Counted from the first letter of the stretch, positions 8,269 through 14,886 are shown. The stretch is 34,048 nucleotides of DNA from Candidatus Saccharibacteria bacterium UBA4387 (GCA_002391075.1 DGRN01000012.1:817-34864), one strand, 5' to 3'. The notes: generated by a model from the sequence alone, not told the origin. A program made the numbers and translations.

Positions 8269-8274
8269 ATTTTA
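8269..8274 (-). promoter_or_regulatory. -10 element of the 8229 minus gene
   Basis: Minus-strand TAGTGTAAAAT with TAAAAT complementary to 8269-8274, followed by a leader of about 33 bases that holds the AAAGGAG ribosome binding site. Confidence 0.45.
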
Positions 8275-8299
8275 CACTAGACCGCAAAATAGCACAAAA

Positions 8300-8328
8300 T
8301 TGCGAGAATTAGTATAATGTGATAAAAT
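8300..8328 (+). promoter_or_regulatory. Promoter of the small ORF upstream of trpS
   Basis: TTGCGA (8300-8305), a 17-base spacer, then TGA-TAAAAT (-10 at 8323-8328). The ATG at 8335 follows after six bases. Confidence 0.6.
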
Positions 8329-8334
8329 AACCTT

Positions 8335-8376
8335 ATGGTTTACCTTTCAGCATTTATACCATATTGGCGTCAGTGA
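8335..8376 (+). CDS. Leaderless 13-codon ORF upstream of trpS, possible leader peptide
   Basis: The predicted peptide is MVYLSAFIPYWRQ, too short to be judged by coding statistics. It is listed because a full promoter (TTGCGA-17-TAAAAT) puts its ATG exactly at the predicted transcript start, and because a terminator-like hairpin follows six bases after the stop. Its TGG Trp codon, third from the end, lies about 15 bases before that hairpin, and the next gene is tryptophanyl-tRNA synthetase. A Trp-sensing attenuator is one reading; an independent micropeptide or small RNA is another, because trpS also has its own promoter beyond the hairpin. Confidence 0.4.
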   Translation: MVYLSAFIPYWRQ

Positions 8377-8381
8377 GCCCC

Positions 8382-8406
8382 GCAAAGCGCAAGCGCTTGC
8401 ATTTTT
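8382..8406 (+). terminator. Hairpin with U tract between the small ORF and trpS
   Basis: GCAA-a-GCG / CGCTTGC (8382-8389 with 8394-8400), loop CAAG, one bulged A, then ATTTTT. The right arm and T tract overlap the -35 (TTGCAT, 8397-8402) of the trpS promoter. Confidence 0.55.
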
Positions 8407-8425
8407 ACGCAAAATATGATATAAT
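8397..8425 (+). promoter_or_regulatory. trpS promoter
   Basis: TTGCAT (8397-8402), 17-base spacer, TGA-TATAAT (-10 at 8420-8425). The transcript would begin near 8432 with a short leader; AAAGGA at 8427-8432 is the only Shine-Dalgarno-like motif and partly precedes the predicted start, so its use is uncertain. Confidence 0.7.
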
Positions 8426-8443
8426 GAAAGGATATTTATTCTT

Positions 8444-9469
8444 ATGCAAACTATTTTAACCGGCATTCGCACTAACGAAGAACCGACCATCGGTAATTTT
8501 CTCGGCTCTTATCTGCCGATGATTCGCCTTTCTCACGAACATGGCGCAAATTCAAATATCAACATGTTCATTCCGGACTTGCATTCTTTCACCACGCCAA
8601 TCGACCACAGTAAATTCTATGACCAGACCATCAAGGGTGTAAAATACTACATCGCCGCCGGTCTAGACACCGACAATCCAAACATCCACATCTATCGCCA
8701 GTCACGCGTCCCGGCGCACTGCGAGCTTGCATGGATACTAGATTGCTTCACGCCATTCGGCGAAGCGAGCCGCATGACCCAGTTCAAAGAAAAATCAGAA
8801 GAGCACAAAGACTCCGTCACGGTCGGCTTGTTCAACTATCCAGTTCTAATGGCCGCAGATATTCTACTCTATGACGCAAAATACGTCCCGCTAGGCGAGG
8901 ATCAGTTTCAGCATCTAGAGCTTGCTCGAAACATCGCCATTCGCATGAACAACAAATTCAAAGAAGACCTCTTTACATTGCCAGCCTCCGAGGCGGAGCA
9001 GGTCAAATTCATGCACCTAGAGAAGGCTTTGCGTATCCGTAGCCTCACCGAACCAACCAAGAAAATGAGCAAGTCCAGCAAGAACGAAAAATCCAAAATT
9101 TCGCTCAGCGACGATCCGAAAGCCGCAGCCAAGAAAATCATGTCCGCCACCACAGATAGCGAAGGCGTCATTCGTTTTGATATGATTAACCAGCCGGGCA
9201 TCAGCAACCTCATGCTAATCGAAGCGCTATTCACTAATCGCGAGCTTCAAGACGTTATCTCAGATTATGCCGGCGAAACCCGCTACGGCGAACTAAAGAG
9301 CAAGGTTGCAGACACGGTTTCGCACTTCTTGGCAGACTTCCAAGAAAAAGTCGCCGGCATCACCGACGAACAGGTCGAAGAAGTTCTCGCTAAGGGCGAA
9401 GCATACGCCAACGAAGTCTCCAATCAGAAACTGCAACAGGTTCAAAAAGTATTAGGACTACGCAAATGA
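8444..9469 (+). CDS. trpS: Tryptophanyl-tRNA synthetase
   Basis: A 341-residue class I aminoacyl-tRNA synthetase of usual TrpRS length that charges tRNA-Trp in the cytoplasm. The HIGH-type region is TGIRTNEEPTIGNFLG at the start, where TrpRS normally has TxxGN; the Rossmann part contains FNYPVLMAADILLYDAKYVPLGEDQFQH (in two halves), diagnostic of TrpRS; and the KMSKS loop is KKMSKSSKN near residue 206. The helical anticodon-binding domain fills the rest. Its stop overlaps the ATG of the HD-domain gene (ATGA), so they are co-translated. Confidence 0.96.
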   Translation: MQTILTGIRTNEEPTIGNFLGSYLPMIRLSHEHGANSNINMFIPDLHSFTTPIDHSKFYDQTIKGVKYYIAAGLDTDNPNIHIYRQSRVPAHCELAWILDCFTPFGEASRMTQFKEKSEEHKDSVTVGLFNYPVLMAADILLYDAKYVPLGEDQFQHLELARNIAIRMNNKFKEDLFTLPASEAEQVKFMHLEKALRIRSLTEPTKKMSKSSKNEKSKISLSDDPKAAAKKIMSATTDSEGVIRFDMINQPGISNLMLIEALFTNRELQDVISDYAGETRYGELKSKVADTVSHFLADFQEKVAGITDEQVEEVLAKGEAYANEVSNQKLQQVQKVLGLRK

Positions 9470-9945
9470 CACGCAAAAAAATCGACAAAAAATACAGCAG
9501 CAAAAGCGCCGTAATCCACTACGGCGCAGACATTCTGGATTCACCAGATTACGCCAAGTGCGCAGAATTCATTCAGCACGGCAACACTAGCGTCCGCGAA
9601 CATGAAATCTCAGTCGCGATGACTAGTGTCGCTATCGCGCGCCGCCTGCCTTTCAAATTCAGCTTCAGCTCGCTCGTCCGCGGCTCGCTTTTGCACGACT
9701 TCTTCCTTTACGACTGGCATAAAACCGATAATACGGTTCGCAATCACGCACAAAATCACGCTAGCTACGCCCTGAAGAATGCTGCGGAACGCTTCTCGAT
9801 CAACCCAATCGAGGCCGACATGATCAAAAAACATATGTTCCCAGTCAATCTCGCGTTACCAAAATATCGCGAGACTGTCATTCTAACCATCGCAGACAAA
9901 ATCTGCAGTTTCAAAGAAACACTCTCTCGGAAATCGCTCCAATAA
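9466..9945 (+). CDS. HD-domain phosphohydrolase
   Basis: A 159-residue soluble protein of the HD superfamily, which hydrolyses phosphate esters such as nucleotides. The HD motif is LLHDFFLYDWH at about residues 75-85, preceded by VREHEISVAMTS carrying the first metal-ligand His, and followed by NHAQNHASYA and the conserved TIADKI with the last Asp. This order (H...HD...D) is that of small YfbR/RelA-like HD hydrolases; the substrate cannot be told. It overlaps trpS by four bases and is followed by a bidirectional terminator. Confidence 0.85.
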   Translation: MTRKKIDKKYSSKSAVIHYGADILDSPDYAKCAEFIQHGNTSVREHEISVAMTSVAIARRLPFKFSFSSLVRGSLLHDFFLYDWHKTDNTVRNHAQNHASYALKNAAERFSINPIEADMIKKHMFPVNLALPKYRETVILTIADKICSFKETLSRKSLQ

Positions 9946-9975
9946 AAATATCGCCGTTAATCCGGCGATATTTTT
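9944..9975. terminator. Bidirectional terminator between convergent genes
   Basis: Near-perfect hairpin AAAAATATCGCCG / CGGCGATATTTTT around a short loop. The A and T runs are part of the stem, so it works on both strands for the genes ending at 9945 (+) and 9976 (-). Confidence 0.85.
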
Positions 9976-10641
9976 CTATTCTTTTGCTTCGGTAATTTTA
10001 TCGATAATCGTAGAGCGCTCGTCCGTATGCTCAATCGTGACGTATGCGGCCTTGTAATTATCCTTAATTTCGATTTTTGGCATTACTTCATCGATATAGC
10101 CGCGAGCTTCCCATTCCGCATAATAAGCCAAAATCTTGTCGGCTAACTCGTACTTATCGAGTTCATCTTCATTCGCAACGCGCAATTTGCCGCTTGAACC
10201 TCGCACCAACTCTTCGTTAGCCAAGGAAATAGCCTTATCAGCTACATTCTCGACATAATCATCCGTAGGACTAATCTGAACACTGCATAGACGGCCAACA
10301 AATTCTTCAGGCGATACTTTTTCAGAAACCTTAAACACAATACCGCGATTGTCAGTCACTTTCCAAACCGCCAATCCGCTAATCTCGCCTTCGCACGAGG
10401 ACGAATGATACATACCGGCCTTATCTTCCTCGATCATAAATACCTCGTTCGGATACCTCGACGCAAGATATTTCTCGACGCCATCGCGCGAAATAATCGA
10501 ACGATCCGACGAAATGTTAATTGCTAATTGCGGGTGCAACAAACCGTGCATCCAAACACCGCAAAGCAAAAAAGCAATAGACAGTACGACTACCACCACA
10601 ATCGCAAGCGGCCAATTGTTTTGAGATTTCTTCTTAACCAT
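9976..10641 (-). CDS. Single-pass membrane protein of unknown function
   Basis: A 221-residue protein: basic MVKKKSQNNW, one transmembrane helix (LAIVVVVVLSIAFLLCGVW, about residues 11-29), then a polar external domain with one cysteine pair candidate (SSSCEGE and GRLCSVQ) and a highly charged C-terminal half ending DKITEAKE. The frame opens at 10647, but that ATG touches the -10 (TATAAT, complement 10648-10653); the ATG at 10641 lies six bases beyond it and fits the leaderless pattern. It is divergent from the gene at 10676 with only 34 bases between starts. No family recognised. Confidence 0.72.
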   Translation of the reverse strand: MVKKKSQNNWPLAIVVVVVLSIAFLLCGVWMHGLLHPQLAINISSDRSIISRDGVEKYLASRYPNEVFMIEEDKAGMYHSSSCEGEISGLAVWKVTDNRGIVFKVSEKVSPEEFVGRLCSVQISPTDDYVENVADKAISLANEELVRGSSGKLRVANEDELDKYELADKILAYYAEWEARGYIDEVMPKIEIKDNYKAAYVTIEHTDERSTIIDKITEAKE

Positions 10642-10647
10642 AAGCAT

Positions 10648-10667
10648 ATTATACTATATGTTAATAT
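10648..10667. promoter_or_regulatory. Facing divergent promoters for 10641(-) and 10676(+)
   Basis: Minus strand TATAAT (complement 10648-10653) lies six bases before the ATG at 10641; plus strand TG-t-TAATAT (-10 at 10662-10667) lies eight bases before the ATG at 10676. The two -10 boxes are eight bases apart, so simultaneous occupancy is impossible. Confidence 0.6.
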
Positions 10668-10675
10668 AAATATGT

Positions 10676-11410
10676 ATGTTTGAATTTTTCGCTACGTATT
10701 TTCTATATTTTCTAGCCTACAGTTTCTTTGGCTGGTTTTTCGAGGTCTGCATCTCTCTAGTGCGACTCCACAAATTCGTCAATCGCGGCTTTCTAAACGG
10801 ACCATATTGCCCAATTTACGGCGTCGGCGCCCTGATTTTCCTTCAACTTCAACTTTTTACGACTCGCCCAATCGAACTTTTCTTCATCGGCGCCATTGCA
10901 GCTTGCTCGCTCGAATACTTTGTTTCGTGGCTAATGGAAAAACTCTTCAAGGCACGCTGGTGGGACTATTCAGAGTGGCCGCTGCACATCAACGGCCGCG
11001 TCTGCCTCTATGGCTTCCTTGCATTTGGCGGCTTTTCGGCCATTTTGCCATATATTCACGCACCGCTATCTAGCTTCATTCTGAGCATTCCAACAAATAT
11101 CAAGTATCCGCTGGCCATTATCTTGGCAATATTCTTCATAATCGACATCGCCACTTCGAATGCCGCCATGGCGCAGCTCAACAAAATGCTGCAAAAATAC
11201 CAAAAACATTTCAAACTACCAATCTTCATCGAAAAGCAGCTTCAACGCGGCCGCGAAGCTTTCACTTTCCAGCAGCGCCGCATCCTTAAGGCCTTCCCAT
11301 ATTTCTCGTCTATCAAATACGCCGAACCACTAAAACGCCTTCAAAAAATCAACGAAAAAGCCAAAAAGCAATTCGAAAAAACTAAGTTCAAGCCCATGAA
11401 AAAAGCTTAA
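10676..11410 (+). CDS. CmpB-type putative ABC-transporter membrane protein (PF06541-like)
   Basis: A 244-residue integral membrane protein. The N-terminal segment FFGWFFEVCISLV followed by FVNRGFLNGPYCPIYGVGA is the characteristic sequence of the family annotated as putative ABC-transporter type IV / CmpB. Further helices follow up to about residue 165 (LFFIGAIAACSLEYFVSWLM; YGFLAFGGFSAILPY; IILAIFFIIDIATSNAAM). The last 70 residues are basic and cytoplasmic (LQKINEKAKKQFEKTKFKPMKKA), typical for these proteins. No ATPase gene is next to it, so transport by an ABC mechanism is unproven. The start is near-leaderless. Confidence 0.82.
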   Translation: MFEFFATYFLYFLAYSFFGWFFEVCISLVRLHKFVNRGFLNGPYCPIYGVGALIFLQLQLFTTRPIELFFIGAIAACSLEYFVSWLMEKLFKARWWDYSEWPLHINGRVCLYGFLAFGGFSAILPYIHAPLSSFILSIPTNIKYPLAIILAIFFIIDIATSNAAMAQLNKMLQKYQKHFKLPIFIEKQLQRGREAFTFQQRRILKAFPYFSSIKYAEPLKRLQKINEKAKKQFEKTKFKPMKKA

Positions 11411-11437
11411 GCATTTAATAAATCTAATGTTTTTTGC

Positions 11438-11443
11438 TAAAAT
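11438..11443 (+). promoter_or_regulatory. -10 box of the RluA-type gene
   Basis: TTGC-TAAAAT, seven bases before the ATG at 11451, predicting a leaderless transcript. Confidence 0.6.
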
Positions 11444-11450
11444 ATAAGAT

Positions 11451-12335
11451 ATGGCAAAAAAATTCAGCAAGCCGGAACTATCACGCAAAATCAACGGAGA
11501 TATTCCTTTTGACGCCAAAAAATCGCCAGAGCTTGACGAAGTTCCAACCATGCGCCTTGACATGGCTTTGCTGGAAAACTACCCGCGCTACAGCCGCGCA
11601 ACAATTCAGAAATTCATCAAAGACGGCAGGGCGAAAGTTGCCGGCGAGACAATTCTAAAACCGAACTACATCGTAGATGAAAACGAAGAACTCGAATTAG
11701 ACCTCCCGCCAGAAATCCAACCAGAAAAACCGCCGGTCATCTACGAAGACGACAATGTTATCGTTTTCAATAAACCAGCCGGCATGTTATCTATCAAAAA
11801 AGGCCAATTCAGCCCAGAGCAGGCCATCGAAGACTTCGGCGAAATCGTCCACCGACTCGATCGCGACACATCGGGCGTAATAATTGTCGCCAAAAACCTA
11901 GAGACCAAAGCCTATCTCCAGAAGCAGTTCCAAGAGCGCAAAACGCACAAAACCTATTTTGCTGTCACAGAAGGAATTCCGCAGCCGAACAAGGCCATCA
12001 TCAGCGTACCGCTAGCGCGAAACCTCAAAAAACCAACCACCTTTATTCCAGACAAAAACGGGCGCGAAGCAATAACCGAATATTCCGTCGTCGACAACAG
12101 TGACACGCGTGCCCTTGTGTGCCTAAAGCCAAAAACCGGTCGCACTCATCAATTGCGTATTCACATGGCTTATCTAAAGACGCCAATTCTCGGCGACAAA
12201 GTCTATAATCCATCGTCAACCAAGGCCGACCGCATGTATTTGCACGCGGCATCGCTAGAAATCACCATTCCGGGCGGCCAGCGCATGACTTTCACGGCCG
12301 AAATGCCAGAAGATTTTCGCAATGCTCTTAGATGA
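11451..12335 (+). CDS. RluA/RluD-family pseudouridine synthase
   Basis: A 294-residue enzyme that converts uridine to pseudouridine in rRNA or tRNA. An S4 RNA-binding domain lies at about residues 33-85 (RLDMALLENYPRYSRATIQKFIKDG; split by helix turns), followed by the catalytic domain from about residue 95 (VIYEDDNVIVFNKPAGM). The catalytic Asp is in HRLDRDTSGVIIVAK near residue 141, and LKPKTGRTHQLRIHMA is the second family motif. Which uridine it modifies cannot be read from the sequence, so no rluB/C/D symbol is given. The last 14 bases overlap the start of the HolB-like gene. Confidence 0.93.
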   Translation: MAKKFSKPELSRKINGDIPFDAKKSPELDEVPTMRLDMALLENYPRYSRATIQKFIKDGRAKVAGETILKPNYIVDENEELELDLPPEIQPEKPPVIYEDDNVIVFNKPAGMLSIKKGQFSPEQAIEDFGEIVHRLDRDTSGVIIVAKNLETKAYLQKQFQERKTHKTYFAVTEGIPQPNKAIISVPLARNLKKPTTFIPDKNGREAITEYSVVDNSDTRALVCLKPKTGRTHQLRIHMAYLKTPILGDKVYNPSSTKADRMYLHAASLEITIPGGQRMTFTAEMPEDFRNALR

Positions 12336-12993
12336 CGACTCGAAAATCCCCAGCATTGTCCTCAAAAGCAACTTCGTAATTATCGAGCTCCCGCCAAACT
12401 CTGACCACGGCGCATACCTGCCAAAGGCGCAACGAATTCAACCAGCGAACGACAAAAATGAAATCAACATCGACTCGATTCGCGAACTGTCAAACATCAC
12501 CCGCGCCAAACAAAACGAAGATCTAATCATCGTCGCCGAACACGCAGAAAATATCGGCAACAACGCCGCCAACGCATTTCTTAAGGCGTTAGAGGAACCA
12601 AACGACAAAATCCACTACGTATTTTTGACCGAAAAAATATCCGAAATCCTGCCGACTATCCGCTCTCGCGCCCAAATTTTTTACCTACCGAGCCAACTAA
12701 AAATATCCGACCCACCACAACTCGACGAGAAATCCAAAGCCGCCGCCCGCGACTTCATCTCTGCCAACCCCAAAAAACTCTGCGAAATCGCCGACAAAAT
12801 CGCCAAACTCAAGGACGGCAAACGCGAAGCAGCCCTAAAACTAGTTTCTGACGCCATCCTACTGAGCTACAAATCCTATTTCATCACCGGCAACGAAAAG
12901 CTCCTCTCCAAACTTGAAAAATTAAGCGATTGCTACGACGCACTCAGCTCAAACGGCAACATTCGCCTCCAGCTAATCGCACATATGCTATAA
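12322..12993 (+). CDS. DNA polymerase III delta'-like protein (HolB-type), short
   Basis: A 223-residue protein that resembles the clamp-loader delta' subunit. The clear part is residues 45-115: IDSIRELSNI, then IIVAEHAENIGNNAANAFLKALEEP and FLTEKISEILPTIRSRAQIF, the classical order of the sensor and SRC-like region of HolB/DnaX (here the SRC is SRAQ). There is no Walker A, which is also absent or dead in true delta'. It is shorter than the usual 310-330 residues, lacking much of the N-terminal nucleotide fold, so it is either a reduced delta' or a divergent paralogue. It overlaps the RluA-type gene by 14 bases. Confidence 0.78.
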   Translation: MLLDDDSKIPSIVLKSNFVIIELPPNSDHGAYLPKAQRIQPANDKNEINIDSIRELSNITRAKQNEDLIIVAEHAENIGNNAANAFLKALEEPNDKIHYVFLTEKISEILPTIRSRAQIFYLPSQLKISDPPQLDEKSKAAARDFISANPKKLCEIADKIAKLKDGKREAALKLVSDAILLSYKSYFITGNEKLLSKLEKLSDCYDALSSNGNIRLQLIAHML

Positions 12994-12994
12994 T
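12986..12994 (+). promoter_or_regulatory. Extended -10 of the TPR gene inside the HolB-like stop region
   Basis: TATGCTATAAT; TATAAT 12989-12994 overlaps the stop codon of the HolB-like gene and is six bases before the ATG at 13001. Confidence 0.75.
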
Positions 12995-13000
12995 ATACAT

Positions 13001-13786
13001 ATGCTTTCATCTGCACTTATTTTATGTTTTGCTTTATTTGTCGCTCTTTTTGTTTCTACTTACAGCAGAGAAGAGCGCGAAGTTGAGGAACCTTCCAAAA
13101 ACCCACAGATGAAGAAACTTTGGAATGTCGCACAAACCGCCATGCGCGAACGAAAACCGCTCCGTGCCGAGAAAGCCCTCCTCACGATCCTCAAATTCGA
13201 CGAGAAAAACGCCGCCGCCTACAATCGCCTCGGCATCCTTTACGCGCGCGAAAAGTATTTCAAAGAGGCCATCGACTGCTTCGAAATCGCACAAAGCCTA
13301 GACAATAATGCTTCCAGCCTGCATAACGTCGGTCTCATTTACTATGAAACCGGCAAATACGAACAGGCCGCAACTGCATTCCAGCAAGCCATCGACCTCG
13401 AGGGCGACCAGCCGGCTCGCTATATCGCACTCGCCAAGGCACTCGAAAAACTCGGCAAGCGCAAACAGGCCATCGAGGCGCTAGAAAATGCCTACAGTTT
13501 CGATCCAAACATCAGCGTTTTGCGCCACATGCTGGAATTCTACGAAAACATCAACGACGAAGAAAACATCGAAAAAGTCAAAGCTCGCATCGCCGAGCTT
13601 CAAGAGAGCAGCGCCAAGCCAAAACGCACTAGCCGCAAAACCGTCAAGACTAAAGCTACGCGCAGCACCAAAAAAGCCGCCACAGAAAGCAAAACTATCA
13701 AACGCCCCAAAACCGCCACTGCGATTCCAGTTTCCGGTGACAAAAACAAGCGCACAACCCTTTCCAAAAGCAGAAAAATCAGTTAA
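13001..13786 (+). CDS. Membrane-anchored TPR protein with basic tail
   Basis: A 261-residue protein. An N-terminal hydrophobic helix (about residues 2-21, SSALILCFALFVALFVSTY) anchors it. Tetratricopeptide repeats fill about 45-195; the best are AYNRLGILYAREKYFKEAIDCF and the following HNVGLIYYETGKYEQAATAF (each written here as one repeat half), with the A-x-x-x-G/L and Y-x-x-A pattern. The tail from about 205 is Lys/Arg/Ser/Thr-rich and disordered (KRTSRKTVKTKATRSTKKAA), perhaps for nucleic-acid or acidic-polymer contact. TPR proteins act as scaffolds, so the partner is unknown. A leaderless start is indicated. The tRNA-Thr promoter overlaps its stop codon. Confidence 0.85.
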   Translation: MLSSALILCFALFVALFVSTYSREEREVEEPSKNPQMKKLWNVAQTAMRERKPLRAEKALLTILKFDEKNAAAYNRLGILYAREKYFKEAIDCFEIAQSLDNNASSLHNVGLIYYETGKYEQAATAFQQAIDLEGDQPARYIALAKALEKLGKRKQAIEALENAYSFDPNISVLRHMLEFYENINDEENIEKVKARIAELQESSAKPKRTSRKTVKTKATRSTKKAATESKTIKRPKTATAIPVSGDKNKRTTLSKSRKIS

Positions 13787-13789
13787 AAT
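13784..13789 (+). promoter_or_regulatory. -10 of tRNA-Thr overlapping the TPR stop codon
   Basis: TAAAAT at 13784-13789 contains the TAA stop of the preceding gene and lies eight bases upstream of the mature tRNA. Confidence 0.5.
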
Positions 13790-13797
13790 ATCTGTAT

Positions 13798-13873
13798 GCC
13801 GCAATAGCTCAGTTGGTAGAGCAGCCGCCTTGTAAGCGGCAGGTCATCGGTTCAAGTCCGATTTGCGGCTCCA
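13798..13873 (+). tRNA. tRNA-Thr(TGT)
   Basis: Cloverleaf: acceptor GCCGCAA/TTGCGGC, D arm GCTC/GAGC, anticodon stem GCCGC/GCGGC with loop CTTGTAA (anticodon TGT, reads ACA), T arm ATCGG/CCGAT with TTCAAGT, discriminator T and encoded CCA. Confidence 0.97.
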
Positions 13874-13921
13874 TATTTTTTTCGAAACGGCGTCGGCCAT
13901 TTTTTGTTTGCCAGCAAAACA

Positions 13922-13951
13922 TTTGACTATTATCGCGGTCTGTGATATAAT
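13922..13951 (+). promoter_or_regulatory. Promoter of the 13995 gene
   Basis: TTGACT (13922-13927), 18-base spacer, TGA-TATAAT (-10 at 13946-13951); predicted transcript start at 13958, which is the A of an ATG. Confidence 0.7.
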
Positions 13952-13957
13952 ATCTAT

Positions 13958-13990
13958 ATGGGCCTGTTCGCAGACTCAAATCTTACCTAA
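13958..13990 (+). CDS. Leaderless 10-codon upstream ORF
   Basis: ATG at the predicted first base of the transcript opens MGLFADSNLT and stops at 13988-13990, four bases before the ATG at 13995. The stop overlaps the AAGGGG ribosome binding site of the next gene, so translation of this ORF could affect or feed that start. Listed as a candidate only. Confidence 0.35.
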   Translation: MGLFADSNLT

Positions 13991-13994
13991 GGGG

Positions 13995-14501
13995 ATGATC
14001 CTCTTGTACATTAAACACGCACTCAAAACAATCGCCGAAGGACTCCTTGAGCTCTTTGGCTGCCTCGTCCTGTTCGTCAAGAGCAGCATCGACAAGCTTG
14101 TGGCTGCATGGAACCGTAGTACACCTGAGACCAAAAGGTCTATCAAGTGCACTGCTTTCGTCATTGCAACCGCAATCGTCGCACTCGCCCCCATCACACT
14201 CGCAAAACGCGCCCATGACCTCAAATCCATTGCGGCGACCGAGTACAACATCGAGTACGACCACAAAACAGAGAGAATCCAGTTCTACCAGACAGGCACA
14301 AACACTTACGTGCTCGTGGTTAAAAAGGGTGACCTTTATAACCTCGGAAAGGGCGTCTACCATGACGACCCTAAGCGCTATGTTTATGACTTTATCTGGT
14401 ACAGAGACTTGTCGCTTGCGACCGGCCTTATCACTCTGATTGTCGGATTCTGTTGCTACCTCTACTACAGCTACAGCAAGCCCGACGAACTCGACGATTG
14501 A
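13995..14501 (+). CDS. Small two-helix membrane protein of unknown function
   Basis: A protein of about 168 residues. Two hydrophobic segments lie near residues 55-70 (CTAFVIATAIVALAPITLA) and 140-158 (SLATGLITLIVGFCCYLYY), and a softer one near the start (EGLLELFGCLVLFV). Between the two main helices is a polar loop (YNIEYDHKTERIQFYQTGTNTYVLVVKKG broken by turns). The reading frame extends back to 13863 through the tRNA end, which is not credible. The start could be ATG 13995 or TTG 14004; AAGGGG (13989-13994) is spaced nine bases from the TTG and touches the ATG, so TTG 14004 is quite possible. It ends before a strong terminator. No family recognised. Confidence 0.65.
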   Translation: MILLYIKHALKTIAEGLLELFGCLVLFVKSSIDKLVAAWNRSTPETKRSIKCTAFVIATAIVALAPITLAKRAHDLKSIAATEYNIEYDHKTERIQFYQTGTNTYVLVVKKGDLYNLGKGVYHDDPKRYVYDFIWYRDLSLATGLITLIVGFCCYLYYSYSKPDELDD

Positions 14502-14508
14502 CAACCCC

Positions 14509-14535
14509 GCCCGCCTTAACCGGCGGGCATTTTTC
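14509..14535 (+). terminator. Terminator of the 13995 gene
   Basis: GCCCGCC / GGCGGGC (14509-14515 with 14522-14528), loop of six bases, followed by ATTTTTC. Confidence 0.88.
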
Positions 14536-14557
14536 TTTGCAAAAAATCCAACCTTAT

Positions 14558-14565
14558 GCTAATAT
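14558..14565 (+). promoter_or_regulatory. Promoter -10 of tRNA-Tyr
   Basis: TATGC-TAATAT with TAATAT at 14560-14565; predicted transcript start near 14572, three bases before the tRNA. Confidence 0.6.
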
Positions 14566-14574
14566 AAATACATC

Positions 14575-14660
14575 GCTGGGATAGCGAAGTGGTCAAACGC
14601 ATCAGACTGTAAATCTGCCGGCTTCGGCCTTCGTAGGTTCGACTCCTACTCCCAGCACCA
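14575..14660 (+). tRNA. tRNA-Tyr(GTA)
   Basis: Type II tRNA of 86 bases with a long variable arm. Acceptor GCTGGGA/TCCCAGC, anticodon stem CAGA/TCTG with loop CTGTAAA (anticodon GTA), T arm GTAGG/CCTAC around TTCGACT, discriminator A and encoded CCA. Its last 18 bases are duplicated at 14836-14853. Confidence 0.97.
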
Positions 14661-14676
14661 TTTTGGAAATAAAAAC

Positions 14677-14699
14677 GACTCCGCAAGGAGTCATTTTTT
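14677..14699 (+). terminator. Terminator of tRNA-Tyr
   Basis: GACTCC-GCAA-GGAGTC followed by A and T6; a GNRA-type tetraloop closes the stem. Confidence 0.88.
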
Positions 14700-14720
14700 A
14701 GTTTCAAAACCATGTTAGGC

Positions 14721-14853
14721 GTAGGAGAAGAACCGCAGGTTCGGACGAGGTAGGAGCCGAGCGAAGCAGAAATGCTCGCATTTCTATCTCCGAGGCGACG
14801 CCCCGAGTCAAGCAAATCTCGAAGAGATTTGCGCTCTCCTACTCCCAGCACCA
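14721..14853 (+). repeat. Multi-hairpin element ending in a duplicated tRNA-Tyr 3' end
   Basis: No gene is seen in 14661-15000 apart from terminators. This stretch can fold as one closed multibranch structure. The outer stem is GTAGGAGA (14721-14728) with TCTCCTAC (14835-14842). Inside are GAACC-GCA-GGTTC (14730-14742), AGAAATG-CTCG-CATTTCT (14768-14785) extended by GGAG/CTCC, GGC-GAC-GCC (14794-14802), and a perfect 9-bp hairpin GCAAATCTC-GAA-GAGATTTGC (14812-14832). The right end, 14836-14853, repeats exactly the last 18 bases of tRNA-Tyr (14643-14660), including CCA, 193 bases apart. It may be an integration footprint, a small mobile repeat that targets tRNA ends, or a tRNA-derived RNA. 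Coding potential is absent. Confidence 0.7.
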
Positions 14854-14857
14854 AGAA

Positions 14858-14886
14858 AAGTCCCGAACATTAGTTCGGGCTTTTTC
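14858..14886 (+). terminator. Terminator after the tRNA-Tyr-derived element
   Basis: CCCGAAC-ATTA-GTTCGGG (14862-14879) then C and T5. Its presence suggests that the element at 14721-14853 is transcribed or once was. Confidence 0.85.

Noticed and set aside
8389..8400. GCAAGCGCTTGC palindrome as a repressor operator at trpS
   Set aside because: The same bases are better explained as part of a terminator hairpin with a T tract; no second copy of the palindrome was noticed.
13874..13921. Terminator after tRNA-Thr
   Set aside because: A T-rich stretch near 13876 and GGC/GCC before TTTTTT near 13890 are present, but the stem is only three pairs, too weak to list.
13863..13994. In-frame extension of the 13995 gene to a TTG inside tRNA-Thr
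   Set aside because: It would require coding through the tRNA 3' end and the gene's own promoter at 13922-13951.
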